Source: Parus major (Eukaryota; Chordata; Aves; Passeriformes; Paridae). Taken from it: a DNA stretch of 64,000 nucleotides. The position numbers were made by a program, and so were the translations under genes. How positions within the stretch are numbered: position 1 is the first letter of the stretch; each line of letters opens with the position of its first letter. The notes under the pieces were generated by a model, which did no database searches, was not told the DNA's origin, and worked only from the letters and a program-made list of their open reading frames with translations. The stretch is taken from positions 24,822,100 to 24,886,099 of the forward strand of contig NC_031769.1 of NCBI RefSeq assembly GCF_001522545.3, in the 5' to 3' direction. Positions 37,167-49,500 of this stretch are shown here, piece by piece.

Positions 37167-37222
37167 TACCTTCCTAATGAGTACAGGTGCAGTACTCGGG
37201 TACCTTCCTAATGAGTACAGGT
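37167..37222. repeat. 22-bp direct duplication with internal inverted repeat
   Basis: A 22-base block beginning 'taccttcctaatgagtac' occurs at 37167-37188 and again, identically, at 37201-37222. The first copy also forms a perfect 8-base inverted repeat with the bases just before it (acctgtac at 37162-37169, gtacaggt at 37181-37188). Confidence 0.85.
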
Positions 37223-38713
37223 CAGCCAGTGTGAGAATAGATCTCTAAATAAGAAAACAGCCAGGCACAGTAGAAGCAGAACCAGTAATGGAGCATTTAC
37301 AGAATTGTCAGTTTAAAAGGTAATTCAGGTTTCCATCTAGTGGTGGTATAAAATTCCGTCCAAGCCATATGAGACAGGATGTGCATAGCCATGTTCCTAG
37401 CATTCCATTGTACTTGTACATGTGGTATGTGTGTGAAACTTAGGGAATCAAAAGCCTTTATTATGTATAAATTATATCTGTAATAGCACACAAATTTCAG
37501 GGCCTCCAGATTTTTTTTAAGTTAAAGCTGCAATGACCAGCAATCTGTTATTTTGTGCATTCAGAGATCCAAATACTCTTTGAATGTAAGTTTATTTTAT
37601 TTGCTGTTAATTAGTCTGATTCTTCTTTTTCAGTATTCCTTGACAACCGTTTCAAAATGTTTAACTTGATTCAGGTTACTGAAAGCTAATGGGTGTCTTA
37701 AAAAGTTTTCTCCAAGTTGTATGTGCTCAAGTATGAGTGTTGTTAGATTTCTTGCTTTCTCTTACATGTAGACAAAACAGAAAAAAAGGAAAAGGAACAG
37801 ATGGGTATTCTGATTCTTTTGCCCTGGTTATTACATTTTGCATTATTTTGCCCTATTACATTACATTTTGCTCTCATGTCATAGTCCTGTTTTTAGTATT
37901 TAAAGTATTTTGCAGTAGAAAACCTTACCAGGTTAGGTTTTCAGATGAAAGTTAACAGCGACTGAAAGATGGACCAAGAAGTGTGATGCTGCAAGGACAT
38001 TTATTGACAAAAGGCACAGATATTTATGTTGTTTTAGCTGGTGCATAACAATTTCCAATTGTTCTGTCTACATGCGATTTAGTACAGACCAGTCCATAAT
38101 GTATATTTTTTCTTTTATACAGTTACCACTGCAGGCTGTTCTGTTCTTTGGGAGGGGGACACAGTTTCTGCAGTTCCTTCTTTATGTATCTTTCTCAGTT
38201 TCTGCAGATCTTTCTCACAGCTTTTTCTCACAGTTCTTTCTGTACAATCTTCAGGAATTCAAGTGTATTCATGGTTTTTAACTCATTCTGCTCTGCAGCA
38301 CAAGGTATCGAAGTCTGAACATTGCTGCATTTTAAGACAACGTAGTGGGTCAAACAGAGTATGAATTGCAGTTGCAAAGTTATATGGATTTCTGCTTGTT
38401 TGTATTTTATTGACACCTTCCTTCTAGCATTTGTTTGGTACTTGTGTGAATATTGTCAGCATGTAGTGTTTTGTAAGCATGGTAGGTTTTACCGCCTTGT
38501 CAGTGCATTTCCACTATCAACACTGTAAACACTGCCAACTTTCTACAAGTGCTGTCAAGTACCATATTTTGTAATTACTGCAATAACGAGTGCTATAATT
38601 GCATGTACTGTATAGATGTGCCTTTCTGTCCTGTGTAGACAGAAAATTGATATTTTCTGTAAGTTAAAATGGCATCTGGAGCACACTGGAATAATTGTTT
38701 AGAAATGTGGGGC

Positions 38714-38767
38714 TCTATTTTTTTTTTTGTTTGGTTTTTTTGGTTTTTTTTTTGTTTTTCTTCTTTC
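38714..38767. repeat. T-rich low-complexity tract
   Basis: Long T runs are broken by single or paired G bases (ttttgtttggttttttt type). On the - strand this would read as an A-rich, tail-like sequence, but no retroposed body is recognisable next to it. Confidence 0.7.
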
Positions 38768-40404
38768 ATTGTAATGTCAGGTTGCACAAATAGAGTTATG
38801 CATAGTGGAGGATTTTAAAGCTCCAGATTTTTTATGTATAGAGCTATACTTAGGACATACTGATGTGTACCCATTGAAGAATGAAAAGGGTTTTTTACAC
38901 AGCTTGCTGATACTAAAGTAATTTAACTGCATATTGGCTTTTGCAAGAAGCTGAACCTTAAATTTTGACGTCATAATCTTGGTATTAGTGGCATCTTTAT
39001 CAGCATTCATGTTGCTTTAGCTGTCTTTTGTAATGCCAAGAGCTTTGGCTGTTTTGAGGCTGAAGCTGACTGTACTTACAACCATATGTCTTTTAAGTGA
39101 TATCCTGCTTTTTGTGCAGCTCACTCCTGGGAATCCATTGAGCAGAAAAATTCTGCTAAAATATATTTTATTTCTGTGTCTCAAAGCTGCTAATTTCCAA
39201 CTGTATTTTTGAAGGATATAATTTAGAAAATATATTTAATCATAGTATCTGATTAAATGCTTGAACTTCTAGCTTTTACAGGTCATTTCCAGAAGTTGTG
39301 TATAGGTATTTCTAATGAATAAGTTAGAAGTCCCACTAGAAGCAGAGTTATTGAGTGTTAGGCTTATTGGTATGTAGGAGGGTTGAGTCCTGTTAATGTG
39401 CTGTTTTTTACTGTTTCAGAGATATTAGTGAGAGACAGAGCAGTCTAAGATGAGAGAGAGCGTGATGCTTTTTTCCTCACTTCAGTAACTAGGTAAATCT
39501 GTAAAATACCTTCTAAATTGACCTTGCTCCTGTATTTCAAGACTGGCTAACAACAGACATGATATAGATGCATCTTCCCTTTCTCTGTGGGAATTACTGA
39601 ATGATGTAAACTTGACAAACTAGTTTTATGCAACTTTATAGTATTTTTTTCCTTCTTGCTGAACTGTTCTGTTCTGTAATTTAGAGGAAATGAACATTAG
39701 GTCACTGCAACGTTCTTTTTTACTTTTTTTTTTTTCCTTCCTGAACCAGAAGAAATGTGGTGGAAGGGTTTAAGTCCCCATAACCATTGCTTCTTTGGAG
39801 AGGTCATGGCTGAAGGTATTGGGTGGAGTTGGAAGTACTGATATTTGTGTGGAATAAGCCAGAGCAACTGGTTTATTTTTTTGTGGGCCATCAAATACCA
39901 TTTACTTATCATCAGTTTCTTGCTTCTTACAATTGCATAATGAAAGCATGTGGTCTTTGCAGTAGAATTTGGATTGAAGGCCTGTATTGAGGTAAGAATT
40001 CATATTACATTAGCAATCCTTGAAACTTAATCACCTTCTGACTAAAGTCTGTAATGCCCTTATGTGTATTCTCATGGCTGATTTTTGACCTGTGAAGGAA
40101 AAGTATTGTTCATAAGTTTGCAGTTTTTAAAGTGTACACATGATGGCGGCAAATACTTAGCTAGAGAAGCCTTGTTCCTATGCTGGGAAAAAAAAAGGCA
40201 GTTGAATTTTTTAATACAAACTAAAATTTGTGCAGATTCAATTATTGTTAAATTATTTATTGAAATATATATTGAGAATTGTTAACTTACTGCTGCAGAT
40301 TTTGAGAAGGCTTTTCAATTAGAAAACTTTACTGGACTTTCCACCTGGTTTAGTCATAATATTGTCATAATGTGCTTTCTGGTTTGGATTTACAATGGTA
40401 AACA

Positions 40405-40510
40405 ATACTCTTGGGCACAGGGTGTGACTCTTGTGAGTGATGCTAAGCAGGGCCAGGAGTTGTTCTGATCCTTGTGGGTCCCTTCCAACTTGGCATATTC
40501 TGCAATTATA
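40405..40510 (+). mobile_element. CR1 LINE terminal fragment, sense orientation
   Basis: The last part, 'tgatccttgtgggtccctt' followed by 'ccaacttggcatattctgca', is the typical 3' end of one CR1 subfamily. Bases upstream to about 40405 are compatible with it but diverged. The copy is short and dead. Confidence 0.75.
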
Positions 40511-43500
40511 AAATTCAGATCAGCCGTGGTAGTCCCCAGGAGAGTATGCCCAGAGCAGATGGAGCCTCAGTATGTTGATACAAAACTCTTTTAAAAAATG
40601 GTATGTGTTTATTTTTGTCATAATGCATCTATTGAGTTTTAAAACAATTGTATTCTTGGAAGTGTATAGTGATAGTCTAAATGCAAATTTTTTTTTTTTC
40701 ACCAAATGAAAAGCCTTATTGTTAGTAATGTCACATTTTAGATGCTGTTACAAAATGTGTATTGCAGAATACTGTTTAGAGTAGGAAGGTTTCTTTAAAA
40801 ATGAAAATATAGTATAAAATATTCCTGCTTTTATTTATGAATGCCAGTGAAACTTTTAAACTGGATCGCTTTCTCGTTTTTCTGCCCCTTTCAAAATGAG
40901 TATGGTATATGTCAGTCGTCCACCATGGTATTTTAAGCCAAAATTTTACAGCTTGCCACAGTTCCAATAGTAAAACCTTGTGGAATGTGTAGGTCAGCTT
41001 TTGGCTGTGGTACAAGCAGGCTGCTCTAAAATTATGGATATTTTGGTTCATGTTCAATTACTTGTTCTGTCTATGTACATTTTTTGCAGTAGTTCAAACT
41101 TGATTTTATGCTTAGAATTAATTTTAAGGTGTTCAACAAATCATGATATTCACTTGTTTTCTGGGCCTCTTAAATTCAGTTTATTGTTCACAGTGAAGTA
41201 CCCTGGTGAGCTATTTAACATCCATTACAATGAGTCATTTTAAGAATTTATTTAAGACATCCGCGATGTGGAGGGTTTTAATTAAATAGCGAACATGTCT
41301 TTTGTTCTTCAGTTCAGCTGCTGACTGAGAAGTGAAAAGAAATCTCATTGGTAGCACTAGCAATGTTGTTCTGGTTCATAGGCAATTCAGTAACGGAAAG
41401 GAGTTACATTGTTGAGAAAAACATCATCATGCTATCAATCAAGAAGGAAGTGAGGGTTTCTTTGTGAATAATGTGAATTCTGATTTGTCTTTTAATTTTT
41501 TTTTATTATTTGTTCTATTGGTGAATCTGATTTTTGTGGAGTGCTTGTCTGCCAGCAGATGCCACTCCTCAGCAGCAGACTAGTTTCCCAGACTTAACCA
41601 AATAGAAGAAAATAGTTGTGGTAGACCCTTGTTTTTAGAAATTATGGCAGTTTGCCTAGGATTGCGTAGGATTGTCTTTGTTTTCCTCAATATGAACAAC
41701 CTATGCTATAAACAATTAAATATTTATATTTTACAATGGAGATGTTTAAAGGCTTGTTTCCTGCTGATGCATTAAACCCCAGGGCTGCAAAAATGGTAGT
41801 ATGTGGGGTAAGATGCCTTTGTTCTTCAAAGTATTTTAGTTGAATGGAGGATGACCCAGAAATCCTATAGGACTCAGGGAACTTCATTACAGAAGGTGTA
41901 AAGGTGTCTCTGTTGGAATTGCTGAAAAGATGTAATGAGAAAGACTTGGAAGCTGAAGTCTCAATGGCTTGCAATAGGCCAAGTCCTTGTAAAACCTTGA
42001 AGTATATGGAAAAACAGATGGCCCAGTTTTAAGTGTAAGAAGGAACTAAGAAGCTGTGCAGAAAAGAGACAAGGAAATCCTGGTAAGAATATTCTGTTTG
42101 TCATTTCTAAATTTTGAATATACGTTCTCCTGTGTCCCAGGACATGAATAATGACATACTGCTATCTCTAAACTTCAACAGCCATCTTTTTAACAGCTGG
42201 TGTTTTGGATATGGGCAAGGCCTGTCTTGGCCTCTGTAGACATCTGCAATAGAAGACTATTTTGATAATTGGTAAATATGGCCTCAACCCCTTCCATCTG
42301 TCTGCCAGTAACAGAAGTACTCCTGATTCAGCTAACAAGTTTTTGATTTTTCACACAGAACCCCCTGTGTGTGTTGTTTCATTCTAAAGGGTTTAGTTTT
42401 ATATTCCTGGTGAGAGAAGATATGTTATAAATACATACATACACATATTACGCCTCCTCAGCTTCAAAAATAATGCAGACTGGTGGGAAACCTGTCAAGA
42501 TCTGGGGATGCCATTTGAGTCCTGGAGAATTAACTGTGAAAACAGCCATCAGTGCCAGTTTTATTGCATTCCTGCATGCTTTCTGGGAAAGTTCTCCTTC
42601 AACTTGTAGTTTGTGTTCTATAGTTTGGGTTTCATTAGCTCTTCCTTGGAAATTGTATATTATGCATTTTGTTTTATTCCCATCACTTGCAGGAAAAAGT
42701 ATTTCTGACTTCATCTGACATTACAGCAAACTTTTTGCTCCTAAAGATGTCTTCTGGAGCATTAATTAGTATCAGTGTTCCAGTGTTAACAAACTTAACT
42801 GTTTTATAGACTTGTTTTTCTAGATTTTAATTATTTCCAGCCTTTTGGAATTGTTTTTTTTTTTCCTGTATTCATGTATCTATAGCTGTGCAGTTTACAT
42901 TCACGGTGTATTTCAGGGCTTTGGCACCACCTACTTCATTGAGTATTTAATGGCTTTGAAGCAAAGCATATTGAAATCACAGGGTGATTTCACAAGGTTC
43001 TGAAATTGCAAGTGTGATGGACAGTGTCTTCAGTGCACTGTAGCTCTGGGTGAAGTTGAAATTCCTTTCAACTCTTTTACTGAAGTATGAATTAAAGCTG
43101 TTTGTGTATCAGAGTGTTTGGTCAAGAAAAAAGATTTGTAATTTTGTAGTTGGAGAATTTAAACATTTCCTGTTTGCATGCAAGCAAACCTTTGTATTAA
43201 TTCTGCTTGACAACGTTCCAAATGTTGTACTCTGCCATGCAGAGCCTTAGGAGCCTTCACAGCAATGGGGGTTTTGGAAAGAGTTATCTTAATACAAAAA
43301 CTACACACCACAGACGAGATACTAGGAAAAAGCAAGCAGTATATAAAATAAGATTTTTGGCTTGGGAATAGGAATACACTTCTTTCAGAGTGTGCTGGGG
43401 ACTGTTTGGCTATAGCATTGTTGAGCTAAAGGTGGGTCTGCACTGCTGAACTGATGTGCTTAGGCTGCTTTGCAACTGGCAGTGGAACAGCCCATTTCCA

Positions 43501-46500
43501 TGCTGTTAAACTTATGCTCCAGAGCAGGGTGGTCACATCCAAACTGCCTGCTGGGAACAGTTGCTGATCTGTGCCAGCTCACTGGCTGAACCTGGGAGTT
43601 GTTTCACATAAAGATGGTTATTCTGGATTAAAACCTGTGCCAGGGACTGTGGCATCAAGCTCTCAGGGTGGGTGGTTGAGTACTGGTACCTTCTCAAAGC
43701 ACTCCCTGGCATTGCTATAAGTTGTTGCTGCAGGCTGTCAGACTGCTCTGACTCCTCTGCTGTCAAGTGCAGGTGCTGCTTTTGTTCTGAGTTCTCTCTG
43801 TCACATATTAGCAGATTCTCAACAACTGTTGGATGTATCTACCTTTCTCCAAATCAAGAGCTGTCATATCTGAAATCCGTGTGGAGATTGTGCTGTCTGA
43901 GAAACAAGCTCTGAGCTCTCTGGTGCTGTTCTGCTGCTGGTCTGGTGAAACAAGAGGAGACTCTCTAGGCCATAATGAAATTGCATGTCAAAGCTGGGCA
44001 CTGTGTCTGCACAGTAGCATTTGTGAATGTTCAGCTCTGGGCAGGTGGAAAGTATTTTCCTGGAAGGAAAAGAAAGTGAAAAAAGCCACCTTTGCTGTCT
44101 TTCTAACCAGGAGGGATTGCCAGTAATGTGTCTCATTATTTTGCATCCTAGATCTGTAAAATATTATTTGAATACTAACATTTTAAAATAAATTAGTTTC
44201 TGATTCAATTAGGAGAGAGCATTCACTGCTATTTCAGAGGCCTCTGGAGAACATAGTCCAGCTGCTGTTCATAGTTGTGCTTTGTGTTGATAAGACAAGT
44301 AAGCATGCACTTTTTCATTATTCCTTTTTACTGGCCTGCTTATGAAATATAATGGGCCAGGGTTCTGCTTTCTTGGCCACAGAGATGAGACTTTGGGAAG
44401 ATTGTTTTGTATGGTGCCTCTGAGAGGGTGTTTATGGGTGAAGGAAAAGCTGCTTGAAGAAGCCTTGTTGACTTGTTTGGGTGATCATGGGTATAGAGGA
44501 ACTCCTGAGTTCCCTGGAAAAACTAGAACTACTATCATCTTACACAATACCTCAAGGGCAAGCAGGCAGAAAAGAAACCTTCAGGAAATGCCAATTTGTG
44601 TATTAGAGCATTTCTAATTATTCTTTGTTGTCAATGAGCCTAAACTGGTGAACTGTTAAGATGTGCTGTTTATAAATTTTGATCAGATTTTGAGTGCTGT
44701 TGCATAGTATGTGCATTGTTTCCAGTGAAAAGGAGTTTTTGTTCTTCTTTTCACTTGCATTTTGTATGAATAAAGCTTTAGTGACTTCGGTATAGTGAGG
44801 AAAATGATAAATACGGTGTGTTTCTTTTCTGAAAAACAGCTGCTTATAAAGTTTTGTGTTGGTTATGAAAGAATAGGGTCCTTGTCTGTGTGTTAGTAAA
44901 AGCTTGTATACTAAAAGAGTTTGAATAAATCAGCTGATTATTGAATACTGTCAATATTCTATTACTGATCTTTTGAGTATGTAAATTTGTCTTAGTGAAC
45001 TTCCTAGTTAATTTAGTTACTTTGAAACAATTGCCTTGGGGGAAGAAGAGAACTGTTTGATATTGTATAGTTTCAGTGCTGAAACATTTGAAAAAAATTT
45101 GAAATCTGATAGTCCTCAAAACAAAAGGTCAGAATTTAACAATAACCTGAGATTTGTATTTTAAATATTTTTAACTTGGGGGTAGTTGTTAAAATATAAC
45201 TTGGACTAATCCTGGGTTTTTAATGAATGAAGTAATAAAGCAGAGGTAGCCTGGAAGACCTTGGCTAGAAGGGCCATTTAAAGATCAGTTTGGTTGTGGC
45301 CTCATGCAGTCCTTTACACAAACCCTTTTGGATTTTGCTGGTAGAGGATATGTGGACGATGCGTAGAAAAGATTTGACTTAAAGTATACCTTTCAACTGT
45401 TAGCTGAGAAGGTTCCCAAAGTTTCTTAGTTCAAGTTTGTTCAAGCAAAACTAACTACAGTTCTAAAAGTCCGTTGTAACCTGTTATATTCACAGCTGGT
45501 TGGCACTGCAGTACAAGTGCTGACTCAGCACTCTGAAGGTACATCATCACTGGCACTGTTGATATCATTCGTGGCACATTTAATCACTTGGTTTCAATCC
45601 AAGAGTAATGCAACCTGAAAAATTTCAAATCACACTGTTGGGTTTTGCCTAATAATTAGTTAAGTTTATATAGAAAAGTAATTGTGTAGGTGTGATGTTA
45701 GCAGTGTGTTTATGCTTCAACAGTACGTTTAGTGTTCTTTAGTTTGTGTTTTTATACAGACACAAGTCAGCCATATAAATTGCACATGTCATTGCAATGA
45801 GGATTAACATGCTAGACAGTGTGGAATGTAACTGTGATGGAGCAACTTTCATGGTAATTAACAAGAGCTTGGAAACCTGTATTATATTGATGTGTATGCT
45901 GTCTACATCATTATTAATTTTATTGTATTGTTTTTGATGGATTGTTTGCGGACTTCCTTGCATAAATACACACTTTAAATGTGTAGTAACAAGTATAAGA
46001 ATAAAGCGTATGAGTTTGCACATCTTTTTCTTTTGGAAATCAATGACATGGTATCTAAAATACTTAGTTCCAGTCTTTCATGGCATTAGATTGATATCTA
46101 ACAGTTTCACTTGGATTTATTTAGTGTAGCAGAAAGCATGCAGCAGTGTGCAGTGGATTTAATTGCAGTGTGAATGAGCGCTTTGAATTTGTTTTTATTT
46201 GGCTTTGTCTTTTCTTTCTTCACCTTCAGATGTTCAGTTCTGTTGTGTGAGCTGAAATTCTCATGATCCCTTGTACTATTTAGCATATCCCACTTGTGAT
46301 TAAAGCTTTTGGTACAGTGGTGCACCTATCACTGAGTACTTACCAAGTGTCTTGCCAAAGGTTTCCTTTTTCCTGAGTAATGGAACTTTTTTGTTTTTGC
46401 TTGTGATTAGGTAGGTTGTAGGAGCGTTGTTGAGGGAAGATAGATTCTGAAAAACATTTCAAATAGGTATGGTAATTTTGACAGCAGCTGTAGCAGAACT

Positions 46501-49500
46501 TTCCTAGGGAAATTCTCGACCTACCTGATGAAATAAAGCATTACCAAGTTAGGTCCTGTACCAGGAAGATGTTCTGTGAAGTTGTTATTTGTAAATTCAC
46601 TGCTGTAGTGGATATAGCAGAGTTCAGTGAAGATGAGGACATCTGCTTTATTTTTCTCATAAATATAGTAGAATACAAATGATCCTGTCATTTTTCCCCA
46701 ATGCTGTATAGTCTTGTTTCAGTGTTTTCGTCTCTTGAGACATTAAAAATTCATGTTAAAACATTATGCTTTGACACAGAGATGTTATATTTTGTTCCAG
46801 TTTTCTAGGGCAGTAGTCACTAGTCAAGGCTAGTCCTTCACTACAGCAGCAGGTGGACTTCAGGCTGACTTTACTCTAGTGCACATGCCTGTGGGTCAGA
46901 GATCCATGGGGAGCTTTCAGTGTCTAGCCCATAGGGACATTTCACAAGCAGCCCAAAAGTGGGTTTGGAAAGAAGTGTTTATTCTGGATTTTCCCTGTCT
47001 TCTATGATATAAATTATACACAAGCTGGGATGGCAGAGGAACCCTTGCAACCCAGTGCCTTCCTGTGCATGGCCAGTGCTCGGAGCTGTGACCTGATGCA
47101 ATGTGTGCTGTGCTCACCTGCTGCATCTCATGATGCAGGTGAAGGGGAGAGCTTTCCTCTGCATCACTAAACAGAAATAGTGGGACTGGGCTAGGCTCCC
47201 CTCTCAGATGGTGACTTCACAAATTACCTTTTTTCAAAGATACATGAAACATTCTGCAGAGCAGCAAATCATGCTAATAGTCATCCCCACCTTTAAGACT
47301 GAAATAAACCCCTGCTCACAAAGATGTCATGAATTGCCATTCACTGTGATCCATTAGGTTCTGCTCTGCTTGTGGGCAGATATACACAAGACTTTCTTTT
47401 CCATATTTGTGTTGGCTAGCAAGCAAAATCCATTTAGACATATAAACAACTAAAAAATAATTCAAGTTTTTATTGCTCAAATAGCATGGCATTGTTTTAA
47501 ATGAGTCCAGAGTAATTTTAAAGCCATGCAAATATAAGCTGAGATAATTCCTTAGTGTTGAAAAGTCTTGAAACACAAATGAAACCTCTTGAATAGCTTT
47601 AGTATTAGCTGACTGGTAGGAGCCGTATTTATTGCATCATCAATGAATGGCAGGCAGAGATTTTTCTAAACTTATTATATAGTCAATTTAAATCTCATCC
47701 TGGTCATATACAGTAGAAAAAGAACTTGGTTCTTAATTCAGTATAAGCAAACAGTGCAGTGGTTTGACATTGATGCTAATGATAAGGAGTATCATTGTAT
47801 TAGTGTGCCGAGAGCAGCTGAGCAGATGTGGGTGCACCATACCAAAATGATTAAACGGTACCACTTAGAGGACAGGTTGTTTATCATGGCAGTTTTGGAC
47901 ATAAAAGTAGAATATGACACTTCCTTTAATGCTGTCTTTGCCACAGGCAGGCTGCTTCTGCTCCAAATGTTAATGCTTTCTTTACCTCTAAGTGAAGACT
48001 GGCACATGGCTGTGGAAGCACCTGTGAGGGTGCCAGAGTGCAGAGCTGACCTCGCCTGACCAATCTTAATGTAGTGCATCCCCATTTCTGAAGGGTTGCC
48101 CTGGTATTTTCATGGCTCTGGTATTTTCACATGCTTTTTAAAGTATGGAGGTAAATTAACTTCTATGCCAGTTCAACACATACCTGTTTGCCTGGGACTA
48201 GACAGCCTGTTTTTGCACAGAGAAAAATGAGGGGTTCTAAGTGGGTGAGAATTTTTAGGAATATGTAGGCAGTCTGGATTTTTGTGGTGAAATTTTAGAG
48301 CTTTGTTAACTGAGTTATAACTTAAAAGTGAAGTACATACAGCTCTAAGCTATTTGACATACTTGATTTCCATCCCTTTATTTTTTCCTATCCCGTTTTC
48401 CCTGTCATTTGCTAATTGAAAGCAAGCTGCCTTTAATAGCTGGAAAAACTCTGGTAATAGCAGGAAAAAAAAAAATTAGAACAAGGTATAGGTGAGATGC
48501 TTTTAAAGTATTTGTTGTATAGCGATTACAGGAGAACATGTTGAGGCTTGAGTTTGATATATATTTGGTCTCCTCAAGAACAGTACAGAATATGTGATGG
48601 ATTTTTTTCAGAAGTACTTTCAGATTAACTGTCTCTACAGTACTTTATTGAATTTCAAAACTTGTTTAGCAGATGACTGAATTTTCCTTTTTCATATTCT
48701 GCTTAATCCCTCCAGTCTTCTGTGACAGCGTGGTTGTCACTTGCTGTATTGTGGCAGACGCTATAAAAATCCTTTTAAATGTCAGAGCTGTTGGATAAAC
48801 CGATAGTGACTTGCAGATGATTACAGAAGTTTTTTGATTTCTCAGATTGGAGGGTTCTTATGTAGTCAATAAAGATTCATGCTCCCTTTTGGCAGCTCTT
48901 GACACATTTGCATTCTTCAGTTAACTTCTGTGGCTAGTTCTGAAGTAGTTCAGAAGTTATATAAAAATCTTCAAGTTAAAAACCCTTGGTAAGATACATA
49001 GATTTGTAGACTTTAGAGTTTTCTACCTTAAGAAACTGGTGAAAGAGTAAGCTCGGGTTTGGAATGGGAACTTTTAGTTTCTCTGAGCATCTTTGTCTGC
49101 GGTTACACCAGAGGACTCTCTGGCTATATATGTTAAGGAACTTTATGTTGTAATTTTGAGAGCAATAAAACTAAAGAGGAAGGAAATGCTGTGATTTAGT
49201 CTATTGCTTGGACGATATGGAAGACTTTTTGAACAATATAAGTTATTAATTTCATTTGACAGATGTGTAGGTGTATGTGTATACAAAGCATTTGTCTGGT
49301 CTAAAACTTGAATGCCATTTAACAAACTTTGTTGCAGTGACAAGAACTTTAAAAATTTGCACTGGGTCTAGCACAGATAGTAATAAGTTAACTTTTTTTG
49401 TCTTTCATTAAGTTAATTGCAGTAACAAACTTTCTTTCCATAGAGTGAATTTACAAATATTAACCAATGTGTTGTTTATTGTCATAAGGAAAATGCTTGT

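Larger units (their letters stand above)
34085..40404. other. SDHAF3 intron, no exon recognised
   Basis: About 6.3 kb of AT-rich sequence. It contains an (ATTTT)n run at 36735-36760, a 22-base direct duplication at 37167-37222 with a hairpin, and a T-rich tract at 38714-38767. A 110-codon frame at 36242-36574 lies in somewhat richer sequence but has no recognisable family and ends in a T-rich run. Confidence 0.35.

Noticed and set aside
43533..44136. Cluster of overlapping 77-97 codon frames on both strands in the intron
   Set aside because: Frames on both strands overlap and none resembles a known protein; more likely a slightly GC-richer stretch with few stops by chance.
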